A DNA stretch of 12,993 nt from DASRVA01 sp050732935 (GCA_050732935.1 JBOHRW010000116.1:1-12993); one strand, 5' to 3'. Counted from the first letter of the stretch, positions 1 to 7,702 are shown. A program made the numbers and translations. Notes: generated by a model not told the origin, from the sequence alone.

Positions 1-930
1 GAACAGATTCAGCTTCGCACCTTCGAAACGGAGGAGGAGGAAGCATCTGGCATCGCTCGGGAGATCGCGCACCGTGATCGCTGGGTTTGGGGCCAAGTAA
101 CAGTCCTCGCCCGGACCCGCGCTCTCCTCCAAAGGATCCACGAGGCGCTTCGGGAACACGACGTGCCGTCCGTGATCGCGCAGCGCCGCGATGATTTCCT
201 ATCCGCAGAGTTCCGCTGGTTTGTTGCCACCCTTCGGCAGGTCACGCGGCCGCTCGATCGACGCAATATAGTTGTCATGATTGACTCCTTTAACCGCATG
301 ACCCAGATCGACATCGCCGCCGATCAAGTGGTCACGGATGCAGAAGCTACGGGCCAAACTTACCTGGCTATTTGGCTGCAAGCGGTAAAGGAAGAGAATC
401 TCGACGCCGCTGACGCCAGGTTGATTGAACTGCTTGTTCCCGTGGTGAATGAACCCGCGTCAGCAAAGGGAGCCATTGACGCATTTCTGGCTGAGTTTGC
501 GGAGCGTCAGGATACGCTGGGTGCTGAGTCAGACCTGGCGGAAGATATGGCTGCTTGGCGCGAACTATCGCGCGACATCGGGATTCATATAGGCAGGAAG
601 GCGCCGCTTGATCAGTTCCTACAGGAGCTGCAACTGCGGTCCAAGGAGCCGACTCCTCAACCGGAGACTGTAACCCTAATAACGATTCACGGCGCCAAGG
701 GCAGAGAATTCGATTTTGTGTACGTCATCGGTCTTGCTGAAGACATCATACCTTCTTATCAGAGCAGGCAGAAAGGCGATCATAGCCCGGAAATGGAGGA
801 GGAGCGACGGAACTGCTTTGTCGCGATTACTCGAACCAAGGAGTGCCTTGTGCTCAGTCGAGCGCGGGAGTATCGGGGCTGGCCTAAACAGGCCTCCCGG
901 TTTCTGACCGAAATGGAGCTCGCTAACTAA
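1..930 (+). CDS. UvrD/Rep-family (SF1) DNA helicase, C-terminal part (5' end outside window)
   Basis: The frame is open from base 1 to the TAA at 928-930, giving 309 residues with no start inside the window. It matches the C-terminal half of SF1A helicases: a 'VTVLARTRALLQRIHEALREH' type segment near residues 34-54 (start of domain 2A), an insertion of about 150 residues that would form subdomain 2B, motif V as TIHGAKGREFDFVYVIGL from residue 228, and motif VI as FVAITRTKECLVLSRA with the arginine finger R278. Such proteins move 3' to 5' along single-stranded DNA and serve in repair or, as accessory types, in phage defence. The walker A half is to the left of the window, so the exact subfamily cannot be fixed. 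The DNA is much less GC-rich than everything to its right (48% at 661-780), which suggests acquisition by transfer. Two hairpins follow the stop. Confidence 0.93.
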   Translation, partial: EQIQLRTFETEEEEASGIAREIAHRDRWVWGQVTVLARTRALLQRIHEALREHDVPSVIAQRRDDFLSAEFRWFVATLRQVTRPLDRRNIVVMIDSFNRMTQIDIAADQVVTDAEATGQTYLAIWLQAVKEENLDAADARLIELLVPVVNEPASAKGAIDAFLAEFAERQDTLGAESDLAEDMAAWRELSRDIGIHIGRKAPLDQFLQELQLRSKEPTPQPETVTLITIHGAKGREFDFVYVIGLAEDIIPSYQSRQKGDHSPEMEEERRNCFVAITRTKECLVLSRAREYRGWPKQASRFLTEMELAN

Positions 931-974
931 CGCTCCCGCGAACCTTTTCGTTTTGGGTTTACCTAGGTTCTAAG

Positions 975-991
975 CGCTGGGCTTTCCAGCG
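975..991 (+). terminator. Short hairpin after the helicase gene
   Basis: CGCTGG (975-980), loop GCTTT, CCAGCG (986-991): a perfect 6-bp stem with a 5-base loop, 45 bases after the helicase stop. It is followed by TGTTCGTGTT, not a clean T-run, so it is only a possible terminator. Confidence 0.35.
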
Positions 992-1038
992 TGTTCGTGT
1001 TCACAGCTGACGCTATAGTTCGATTCGTTAGGCTCTTG

Positions 1039-1061
1039 AAGATCTTCCACGGGGAGATCTT
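1039..1061 (+). terminator. Long hairpin, possible terminator
   Basis: AAGATCTTCC (1039-1048), loop ACG, GGGGAGATCTT (1052-1061 with one G-U pair) forms a 10-bp stem with a 3-base loop, extendable outward by G-U and A-U pairs. The 3' flank TGATTGATT is T-rich but not a run. It lies 108 bases after the helicase stop and could end that transcript or be a structured scar of the junction. Confidence 0.4.
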
Positions 1062-1194
1062 TGATTGATTCTCTGGCCGGAGCTTTCAGCCTTGGCACGC
1101 GCGGAGCCTTCCCAGGCGCAGCCCTCAGTGTGCTTGTCGGCTCTCCGGTTGGCCGAGGGGCGACTACGGTCGAGGGCGATCACAAATTCGGCCG

Positions 1195-1231
1195 GAATCC
1201 CGTTCGGGTCTTTATCCCGTTGGGGTCGCCA
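1195..1231 (+). repeat. Tandem copies resembling the 3' end of a tRNA-Glu gene (possible att scar)
   Basis: Bases 1205-1231 read like the T-arm, acceptor 3' strand and CCA of bacterial tRNA-Glu: CGGGT, four differing loop bases (CTTT in place of TCGA), then ATCCCGTTGGGGTCGCCA at 1214-1231. A second, partial copy precedes it: GAATCCCGTTCGGGTC at 1195-1210, forming a direct repeat with period 17 (13 of 15 bases shared between 1196-1210 and 1213-1227). No 5' half (acceptor GACCCCA, D arm or anticodon arm) can be found upstream, so this is not a working tRNA gene. Comparison with tRNA-Glu is from memory of typical sequences. The orientation fits the displaced 3' end left on the chromosomal side of an element lying to the left. 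Confidence 0.35.
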
Positions 1232-1246
1232 TACCGGACACCATTT

Positions 1247-2142
1247 TCAGACCACGGCGGTCACCTGCCAGCCGTGATGCCCCGCCATCACGCTGAAATA
1301 CACATCCTTCAGGTCGGGCTCCACCGTATCGAAATCGGCGCCGGGGCTCGCCTCGGCGAACACGTGGGCGATGGTACGGCCGGCCAGAAGACGGGTGGAG
1401 ATGACCGCATGCTCCTGCTCCAGCGCATCGAGTTCGTCCTTCGCGACGACGCGTCGCCAGATGCGCCCGTGCAGCTCCTCGACCACGCGCAGCGGCTCCG
1501 CTTCCAGCAGGATGCGGCCCTCGTGGATGATCGCCTTCGCGTGCAGAGCTCGGACACGTCCTCGACGATGTGCGTGGACAGCAGGACCACGCTGCGCTCG
1601 CCCAGCTCGCTCAGCAGGTTCAGGAAGCGCACACGCTCGGCGGGATCGAGACCCGCGGTCGGCTCGTCCACGATCAGCAGCCTGGGGTCGCCGAGCAGCG
1701 CGACGGCTACGCCGAAGCGCTGTCGCATGCCGCCGGAGTACGTCCCGAGCTTCGCCTTCCGCACCCCGAACAGGTTGGTCTTGCGGAGCAGCGACTCGAC
1801 CACCTCCGCGCGTGCGCCGCGGTCGGTGATGCCCTCGAGCACCGCGAAATGCGTGAGCAGCGCCTCCGCGGTCACCTTGGGATAGACGCCGAAGTCCTGC
1901 GGCAGGTACCCCAGCACCTCCCGCGTGCGATCCTTCTCGGCGAGGACGTCGATGTCGCCCAGACGGATCGTGCCCTCGTCCGGCTCCTGGAGCGTGGCCA
2001 CGATGCGCATCAGCGTCGACTTGCCGGCACCGTTGGGCCCGAGCAGCCCGTACATTCCGCGAGGAATCGTGAGCGTAACGTCGTCGAGCGCGCGAACGCC
2101 GTTGGCGTAGGTCTTCGATACACCGCGGATCTGGAGTTCCAT
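1247..2142 (-). pseudogene. ABC transporter ATP-binding protein (ABC-2 type), frameshifted near the C-terminus
   Basis: The gene starts at ATG 2142, three bases after the permease/peptidase stop, and would supply ATP hydrolysis to that permease. Residues 1-202 carry the whole nucleotide-binding domain: Walker A GPNGAGKST (35-43), Q-loop Q82, signature YSGGM (135-139), Walker B LLIVDEPTAGLD with E160, and H-loop H191. After ...SELCTR at about 1537-1540 the frame turns to arginine- and serine-rich nonsense and stops at 1309. The adjacent frame, from 1537 to the TGA at 1247, reads as the expected tail (AKAIIHEGRILLEAEPLRVVEELHGRIW ... DLKDVYFSVM). Adding one base restores about 298 residues, a usual length. 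As written the cell would make a 277-residue protein with an intact catalytic core and a scrambled last 75 residues. Either a real mutation or a sequencing or assembly error explains this. Confidence 0.85.
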
Positions 2143-2145
2143 TGT

Positions 2146-5100
2146 TCAGTCCGTTGAAGAGGAAGAGTTGGGAATGTCCACAACGTTGTCGTCCATCTCT
2201 ACGTCGATGAGCAGGTGGCGTGGGTCGATGCCCGCGCGGGCGGGGCGTCGTGGAACCGTGATCGTGATCGTTTGGGGCCCGGTGCGGACGCGATGCATCG
2301 CGAGGTAGAGCGGCGTACCCGGTGACTCGCCGGATTCCGACGGTGCGTACACGCCGATCTCGGTGAGGTCGTCCATCGGGATCTCCGTCTCGGCGCCCGA
2401 TGTGTCCACAGCGACCTTCCTCGCCTCAACGTCGAGCCTGACCTGCCACTCGCCCCCCGGGGCCTGCAGGGCCATCGCCTGACGCGTTTCCAGTTCCCAG
2501 AACGTGTTCCGCTCGAGCAGGTCGAGGAGCAGGTACTGGAGCGAGTCGGGGGTGACCTCCTGGAGCTCACGATACAGATCGAGCGAGGTGGCGAACGGCG
2601 CCTCGTGCGAGGCGTGCTGCGCGATCAGCCGTCGCCAAGCGAGGTCCACGCGGTCCTGGCCCATGTACTCCCGCAGCGCGTACATCGCGAGCGGCCCCTT
2701 GCGGTAGGCGAGGAACCGGTCGGCCGAGCGCAGGAGAGGGACGTCCGCACGGGAGCGCGGATCCAGGTAGTCCCGGCGCATGAAGTCCAGGAAGCGCTCC
2801 AGGTGATCGACCCCGTACTCCTCTTCGATGACGCCCATCGCGGCGTACCAGGCGAAGCTCTCGGTGAGCAGGGCGATGCCCTCGACGACCGCCGCCGCCG
2901 GCTGGAACTGATGCGCCGTCTCGTGCGCCACGACGGCGAACGGCAGGTCGACCCCGCGCTCGTCGTGATCGGGATCGAACAGCGAGAAGACCGCCTCGTA
3001 CCAGATCGTGGAGCTCGCCGCATGCGCGCCGCCGACGCCTTCCCCAGGGTACTCGACCATCCGGAGGACCTCGTACGGGTACGGCCCGAAGCGTTCCGTG
3101 TACTGCTCGAGCGACGCCTCCATGCCGCGGATCATGCGCTCGACGTGCAGGTCGTGCGCAGGATGGTGGACGAGTTCGATCGTGACGTCGTTCCAGCGCG
3201 CCCTGCGCACGGAATAGTCGGCGGAGAAGATCGCGTACTCCAGCCCGATGGGCGCGCCCGTGGCGTAGTGGAAATACCGTCGCCCGTCGCGCGTCCACGT
3301 CCTCGTCAGCTCCCCGGGGGCAACGGCGATCTGGTCCGCTGCCGTGCCGATGGTGACCTCCAGGTCGGTCCCCTCGAACCGCTCGGGGTCGCGGCGGGCC
3401 ACCAGGTCGTCGAGGGACGGAAGGGCGGGCCGCTCGGGCAGGCCGTGCTCCCTCCGCGCCACCGCGTCGGTCAGCTCTCGGCTGGACTGGTAGCCGAGGA
3501 GCGGCATCCACTCGTACGTCTCGATGAAGCTGCCGTTCTCGACGACGGCGGTGCTGATGTCTCGAGCCGGGAAGCCGCGCGGGTCGTAGCGCACCTGCCA
3601 GCGCATCCGCAGCGAATCGCCCGGCTGGACCGGCTTCTCCAGCGCGTAGATCCGGTGCCCCAGTTCGTCGTCGACGAGCACCGCGCGCGCGGGACGGTCG
3701 AACTCGATAGCACTCGTGTCGACCTCGGGCTCGAGGGCGACGGCCACGTGGATCGAGTCGATCGGCTGGGGCGTCCGGTTCTCCAGCCGATACACCCCGC
3801 GGACGTCGGCCGCGCGCCGGTCGGGATAGATCTCGACTTGGAGCTCCGTGGTCGTCAGTTGCGGCTGCGGCGCGTCTTCATAATTCCCGTAGCGCCGCTC
3901 GTACTCCGCCTGCCGCCGCGCGCTCTCGGCAGTCGAATGGTATGCGTTGAGGATCTCGATGTTGTAGAACAGGAATCCGCCGACCAGCAGGGCGAGCCCG
4001 AGCGCCGCCGCGACGGTACCGACCGTCCGGCCCGTGACGCGGTGTCGCGCGTTGCGCAGGCGCTCACGGGTTCCCGGTTCGACGCCTCTCACCCAGAAGA
4101 GAAACGCCAGGAGCGCGACGACCAGCGTCCAGGCGGCCCAGTAGGCCTCGAACCATAGCACGGGCCCCACGAAGGGGCCGAAGCCGCTGATCGGCGAATA
4201 GCTCCAGCCCGGGTCTATGCCGAACAGGAGCAACGGGTGCTCGATCCCGAGCCACGGCGCGAGCGTGTTCCGAGCCAGCACGAGGAGCAGCACGGCCAGG
4301 TGCCCGAGGTGCTTCTGGTTGACGAGCACGTGCACCGACAGCGCGAGCAGCGCGAAGACCAGCGGCTCCACCAGCTCGATCCCGAACAGGACCTGGACGT
4401 AAAGCGGAACGTCGAACTCGTACCAGCCGCGCAGCACCTGGGTCAGCATGCCCGCCAGCATCAGCAGCCCGTGCAGCGCTACGATCACGAGCCAGAGGCC
4501 GATCAGCTTGCCGACGAACCGCACCCAGTCCGGCACCGGCGCGGCATCGGCCAGGGCGTGCATGTTCGCGTCGCGCTCCCGCCAGACCAGCTCCCCGGCG
4601 AAGAGAACGACGAAGATGAGGACGGTGATGAGCGGATCGGCGAGGACCTCGAGGACGCGACCGGTGGTGGGTAGGGTCAGCATGCCCCGGAACTTCAGGT
4701 CTTCGAGGTTGAGCACGATCTGGAGCGCCAGGAACGGGACTACGAGCCAGCTCCAGCCCGTCACCATCTCCCGCAGCGAATCGCGCGCGACCGTCAGCGT
4801 CTGTCGCATGCGACCGGCGGCGGCGAACTCTCGAGACACGCGGGGCACGGCCACTGGGGCGCTGCGCCCGAGCACGGCGCCATCGAGTCGTTCCGCGGGC
4901 TCGGCGGCCGCGTCGTCGCGGTCCGCGCCTGCCGAGCCGAGACGGCCGCGATGCCACCATCGGGCGCTGCCGCCGTTCGCTCCATAGCGGAACCGCGTGT
5001 ACGTGAACCCGAGCACGGCGAACGCCAGGGCGAGCCACAGCAGCCGGTTCCACAGCAGCCCGCCATCCAACCCGACCAGGCGCGTGTTCAGGTCGACGGG

Positions 5101-5775
5101 CGACCAGGTCCGATCCATCACCGCGAGCGCGGCGTGACCCGAAGGACTCAGCAGAGTTGCCAGGTCCCAGCGCCCCAGGGCTCGGCCGACGAATCCCATG
5201 GTGAGCAGGGTCCCCGCGAACACCATGGCGGCACCGAGGTAGCTCCCCATCGTGTGCCGCACGAGCGTCGCCAGCGCAAACAGCAGTGCCGTCGCCACGA
5301 ACGCGTTCGGTACGATCAGCAGGAAATACGATTGGAGGTACACCGCCGGCTGGAACGGCGCGACGAGCTCCGGCTCGAGGCCCGGGTGGAGAAGAGGGGT
5401 AAGGAGAAAGGCGAGGGGCACCGCCGTCAGCAACAACGCAACCACGAGGAACGCGCCGAGGAAGCGGCCGCCGAGGTACGCGCCGCGACCGACGGGTGCG
5501 GCGTGCATCAGCGGCTCTGTCCTCGTCTGCGTGTCGCGCGTCGCCGCATCGCCGGCCACCGCGGCGATCACCACAAGCGCGATCAGCGTCATGGTGACGC
5601 TGCTCTGTGCGACGGAGAGGGGCGCGTTGAACAGGTTCTCACCACTCTGCGCCTCCAGCACCTCGCCATTCATCTCCCCCATCAGGGGCAACAGGGACAC
5701 GCCGAAAAAGACCCACGTGGACCTGCGTCGGAGCTGATAGACCAGCTCGAAGCGGACGATCTCCCGCCACTTCAT
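2146..5775 (-). CDS. ABC-2 type permease fused to a C-terminal M1-family metallopeptidase domain
   Basis: A 1209-residue protein starting at ATG 5775 (MKWREIVRFELVYQLRR, the usual start of ABC-2 permeases), 14 bases after the upstream gene's stop; the frame stays open further upstream only as an overlap with that gene. Residues 1 to about 335 form a first multi-pass ABC-2 domain, a charged cytoplasmic linker follows (about 340-410), then a second membrane block (about 430-650) and one more helix near 675-700. The rest is predicted outside the membrane and resembles M1 aminopeptidases: VGGAHAASSTIWYE region, zinc motif H951-E-T-A-H955, E972, and the YRKG tyrosine Y1024. This architecture is known as 'ABC transporter permease/M1 family aminopeptidase'. 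The zinc glutamate follows H955 after 16 residues, two fewer than the usual 18, and the aromatic WW after the motif is replaced by FQ. Substrate is unknown. Confidence 0.92.
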   Translation of the reverse strand: MKWREIVRFELVYQLRRRSTWVFFGVSLLPLMGEMNGEVLEAQSGENLFNAPLSVAQSSVTMTLIALVVIAAVAGDAATRDTQTRTEPLMHAAPVGRGAYLGGRFLGAFLVVALLLTAVPLAFLLTPLLHPGLEPELVAPFQPAVYLQSYFLLIVPNAFVATALLFALATLVRHTMGSYLGAAMVFAGTLLTMGFVGRALGRWDLATLLSPSGHAALAVMDRTWSPVDLNTRLVGLDGGLLWNRLLWLALAFAVLGFTYTRFRYGANGGSARWWHRGRLGSAGADRDDAAAEPAERLDGAVLGRSAPVAVPRVSREFAAAGRMRQTLTVARDSLREMVTGWSWLVVPFLALQIVLNLEDLKFRGMLTLPTTGRVLEVLADPLITVLIFVVLFAGELVWRERDANMHALADAAPVPDWVRFVGKLIGLWLVIVALHGLLMLAGMLTQVLRGWYEFDVPLYVQVLFGIELVEPLVFALLALSVHVLVNQKHLGHLAVLLLVLARNTLAPWLGIEHPLLLFGIDPGWSYSPISGFGPFVGPVLWFEAYWAAWTLVVALLAFLFWVRGVEPGTRERLRNARHRVTGRTVGTVAAALGLALLVGGFLFYNIEILNAYHSTAESARRQAEYERRYGNYEDAPQPQLTTTELQVEIYPDRRAADVRGVYRLENRTPQPIDSIHVAVALEPEVDTSAIEFDRPARAVLVDDELGHRIYALEKPVQPGDSLRMRWQVRYDPRGFPARDISTAVVENGSFIETYEWMPLLGYQSSRELTDAVARREHGLPERPALPSLDDLVARRDPERFEGTDLEVTIGTAADQIAVAPGELTRTWTRDGRRYFHYATGAPIGLEYAIFSADYSVRRARWNDVTIELVHHPAHDLHVERMIRGMEASLEQYTERFGPYPYEVLRMVEYPGEGVGGAHAASSTIWYEAVFSLFDPDHDERGVDLPFAVVAHETAHQFQPAAAVVEGIALLTESFAWYAAMGVIEEEYGVDHLERFLDFMRRDYLDPRSRADVPLLRSADRFLAYRKGPLAMYALREYMGQDRVDLAWRRLIAQHASHEAPFATSLDLYRELQEVTPDSLQYLLLDLLERNTFWELETRQAMALQAPGGEWQVRLDVEARKVAVDTSGAETEIPMDDLTEIGVYAPSESGESPGTPLYLAMHRVRTGPQTITITVPRRPARAGIDPRHLLIDVEMDDNVVDIPNSSSSTD

Positions 5776-5789
5776 CACAGGGATGCTTC

Positions 5790-7160
5790 TCAGATGTATC
5801 CGAACAACGGCGGGAAGACGACGAAGACCATCGCCGCCCACACCCCGTAGACCGGCAGGTAGTTGGTCTGCCAGCGCTCGAGATCCGTGAACGGTCCCCG
5901 CCCGCGCAGAAAACGGACGTAGAGCATGGCGGACCACGCGAGGTTGACCAGCAGGATGACGTTCTCGCCAAGGGCGGCAACGCGGTTGGGGGTGAAGCCG
6001 AGCTCCGAGATGCGCGCCGCGATCGACCACAGCGCCATCGCGTCCACCAGCAGGGCGCTGATCACGAGCACGATCTGCATCACGTCGAACAGGTTCCTGG
6101 AGGCCCGCGGGTCGCGGGCTGAGATGGAGTACAGGAGCAGACCGAGGACGACCACCAGGAGGAGGTCAAACGCGATCAGGATGTCGCGCTGAAAGCCGAT
6201 CCCGCGCCCCATCCACGTCATCGTCGCCAGATAGGCGATCAGCACGAGGGCGAACATCGGCGTGAACAGACGCGTCAAGACCGGCGCCATGTTCTCGATC
6301 ACGCTCTGCTTCGCCTCGACCAGCCAGGAGGCGATCACGACCGCTCCCAGGGCGCCGCAGGGCAGCATCCAGCGCTCGAAGAAGGGCTCGATATCCACGC
6401 CGATGGCCTGGAACAGCAGCGCCGTGAAGCCGGTGAGCACGCCGCCCCCCAGTGCGATCAATACGTAGTAGATGAAGAGCTCGCCAGAGAACCGGATGAA
6501 GTCCATGCGGACCTCGGCGTCGCCCCACCGCCCTCCCGCGTACGCGACGCCGACGACCACCCAAAGGGCGATCGGCAGGTGCATCGCCGTCAGGATCTCC
6601 GTGGAACCCTCGGGTGCGAACGGATACACGTTGGCGAAGACCGCGGCCGCGACGAACGCCGCGGCAAGCCAGCGGAGAGGGGCCCTGTCGGATCCCCGCT
6701 TCCAGACGAAGTAGCCGGCGAGGAGGGGAAAGACGAAGAGGCTCGCATTGCGGGCGTAGAAGCCGGAGTCTTCGTCCAGTGTCAGCCCGAACAGCTCCGG
6801 TGCCTTCACAGCCAGCGCCGCGAGCGTCGCCAGGAAGAAGGCGACGATGGCTTCGCGCCGGGCCCACCCGCTCCGCTCGCCCGAATCGGCGGGGCTCACC
6901 ACGAGCTGTTTCCACAGCCGATCCGAGTGCTCGCGCGCGAACTCCCGCGACAGCGAGTCGAGGTCGCCCATGCGCTTCACCGCGATCAGGAACGCCTCAT
7001 CCGTGGCGAGCCCGGCGTCGGCCAACACCGCGATCTGCTCGCGCAGGTGGTCCTCCAGCTCCGCTACGTCGACGGAATGGATCGCCTGCCGGCGCCGGAG
7101 GTAGCTGCGCCATCGGTCGATCTGCTCCTCGAGCGATACCGCGTGATCCGGATCCGGCAT
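5790..7160 (-). CDS. Multi-pass membrane protein with N-terminal permease-prefix (HAAS-like) domain
   Basis: A 456-residue protein. The first ~85 residues (LEEQIDRWRSYLRRRQAIHSVDVAELEDHLREQIAVLADAGLATDEAFLIAVKRMGDLDSLSREFA) match the helical permease-prefix/HAAS type domain that often accompanies PadR regulators. About eleven hydrophobic segments follow, from near residue 100 to the C-terminus (ending FVVFPPLFGYI). There is no ATPase or known catalytic motif. The ATG at 7160 is preferred because AAGGAG ends eight bases before it; a GTG at 7163 directly abuts the PadR stop (TGA-GTG-ATG) and is the alternative. It lies between padR-type and permease genes in one operon, so it is probably a partner or sensor component of the ABC system; that role is inferred. 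Confidence 0.85.
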   Translation of the reverse strand: MPDPDHAVSLEEQIDRWRSYLRRRQAIHSVDVAELEDHLREQIAVLADAGLATDEAFLIAVKRMGDLDSLSREFAREHSDRLWKQLVVSPADSGERSGWARREAIVAFFLATLAALAVKAPELFGLTLDEDSGFYARNASLFVFPLLAGYFVWKRGSDRAPLRWLAAAFVAAAVFANVYPFAPEGSTEILTAMHLPIALWVVVGVAYAGGRWGDAEVRMDFIRFSGELFIYYVLIALGGGVLTGFTALLFQAIGVDIEPFFERWMLPCGALGAVVIASWLVEAKQSVIENMAPVLTRLFTPMFALVLIAYLATMTWMGRGIGFQRDILIAFDLLLVVVLGLLLYSISARDPRASRNLFDVMQIVLVISALLVDAMALWSIAARISELGFTPNRVAALGENVILLVNLAWSAMLYVRFLRGRGPFTDLERWQTNYLPVYGVWAAMVFVVFPPLFGYI

Positions 7161-7163
7161 CAC

Positions 7164-7550
7164 TCAGGCTCCTTGTAACAGTGGCGCGGCTGACGCCGGG
7201 TGGCTGGCCGGGACGAGAAGGAGGAGCGCCCGCCAGATGCCCCGTAGCGTGGCGTCCACCGCTTGCCACTGCCTGCGTTCCTCGGCGAGCTGAGCCCGGC
7301 CCCGGGACGTGATCCGGTAGTACTTGCGACGGCGGCCGCTCTCCGCAACTTCCCACCGCGCCTCGATGTGGCCGAGCCGCTCGAGCCGATGAAGAACTGG
7401 GTAGAGCATCCCGTCCGTCCACTCCATGCGCCCTTCGGACAATTCCCGAACCCGCTTGAGGATGGCGTAGCCGTAGCTGTCCCCTTCGGCCAGGATCGCC
7501 AGTACGATCGGGGTCGAGGAAGCGGCGATCAGGTCCTTGCTGATCTCCAT
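7164..7550 (-). CDS. PadR-family transcriptional regulator
   Basis: A 128-residue protein with the PadR winged-helix: MEISKDLIAASSTPIVLAILAEGDSYGYAILKRV at the start and the family hallmark TDGMLYPVLHRLERLGHIEARWE followed by GRRRKYYRIT, the wing. The C-terminal helix is short, as in the small PadR subfamily that forms dimers. It is the first gene of the leftward operon and very probably represses its own promoter, whose spacer carries an inverted repeat. The leader just before ATG 7550 (CGCCTAAAATC) has no clear Shine-Dalgarno sequence, which may keep repressor levels low despite a consensus promoter. Confidence 0.93.
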   Translation of the reverse strand: MEISKDLIAASSTPIVLAILAEGDSYGYAILKRVRELSEGRMEWTDGMLYPVLHRLERLGHIEARWEVAESGRRRKYYRITSRGRAQLAEERRQWQAVDATLRGIWRALLLLVPASHPASAAPLLQGA

Positions 7551-7601
7551 GATTTTAGGCGTCGCGCGCTAACAAACTCGAAGCCGAGTGTACATAGCAG
7601 C

Positions 7602-7630
7602 ATTATACATGGCAGTGTTATGTATGTCAA
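7602..7630 (-). promoter_or_regulatory. Perfect-consensus sigma70 promoter for the PadR operon
   Basis: On the - strand, -35 TTGACA (7630-7625) and -10 TATAAT (7607-7602) are separated by exactly 17 bases. The predicted start is near 7595, giving a leader of about 45 bases before PadR. Confidence 0.85.
7605..7625. promoter_or_regulatory. Inverted repeat in the PadR promoter spacer, probable operator
   Basis: ATACAT (7605-7610), nine bases, ATGTAT (7620-7625): a perfect 6-bp inverted repeat lying between the -35 and -10 boxes. The ATGT/ACAT spacing resembles operators bound by PadR dimers. An imperfect direct repeat is superimposed (TACATAGCAGCATTA at 7591 and TACATGGCAGTGTTA at 7606, 12 of 15 identical), so more than one dimer might bind. 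The binding protein is inferred from position. Confidence 0.6.
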
Positions 7631-7662
7631 TTGCCTGCTTGGAGCGGGGGTTTCCGGGGAGG

Positions 7663-7691
7663 TTGCTGCGATTCCTGCCTTGTGTTATAGT
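7663..7691 (+). promoter_or_regulatory. Sigma70-type promoter for the rightward operon
   Basis: TTGCTG (7663-7668), 17 bases, TATAGT (7686-7691). The predicted start is near 7698, about 55 bases before the ATG at 7753. The -10 box sits inside the inverted repeat 7683-7702. Confidence 0.6.
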
Positions 7692-7702
7692 CATGTATAA
7701 CA
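7683..7702. promoter_or_regulatory. Inverted repeat over the rightward -10 box, probable operator
   Basis: TGTTATAgtcatgTATAACA is a perfect 7-bp inverted repeat with a 6-base spacer. Read on the - strand it contains TTATACATGAC, which matches TTATACATGGC at 7603-7613 in the PadR promoter at 10 of 11 positions. PadR or the GntR protein of the rightward operon could be the ligand; the sequence alone does not decide. Confidence 0.55.

Larger units (their letters stand above)
931..1246. other. Gene-free junction between helicase and ABC ATPase genes
   Basis: No convincing coding sequence is seen on either strand here. The open frames that cross it (for example + strand from 1061) only continue as the antisense shadow of the ABC ATPase gene. 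The region holds the two hairpins and a tRNA-like tandem sequence described separately. Base composition rises from mid-range to high GC across it, so it appears to be the boundary between a transferred segment on the left and the core-like segment on the right. Confidence 0.6.

Noticed and set aside
1150..1231. Complete tRNA gene
   Set aside because: Only T-arm and acceptor 3' strand can be matched; no pairing 5' acceptor strand or anticodon arm, and the T-loop is degenerate.
1061..1885. 274-residue + strand open frame
   Set aside because: Mostly the antisense of the ABC ATPase gene, with low-complexity composition and no recognisable domain.
2605..4158. 517-residue + strand open frame
   Set aside because: Exact antisense of the permease/peptidase fusion; long because of high GC. 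It is rich in Arg, Val, Asp and His with no domain pattern.
4951..5850. 299-residue + strand open frame
   Set aside because: Antisense shadow of the permease N-terminus; composed mainly of Arg, Gln, His and Glu.
5776..6030. 85-codon upstream extension of the permease frame
   Set aside because: Overlaps the end of the preceding membrane-protein gene in another frame; MKWREIVRFE at 5775 is the family start.
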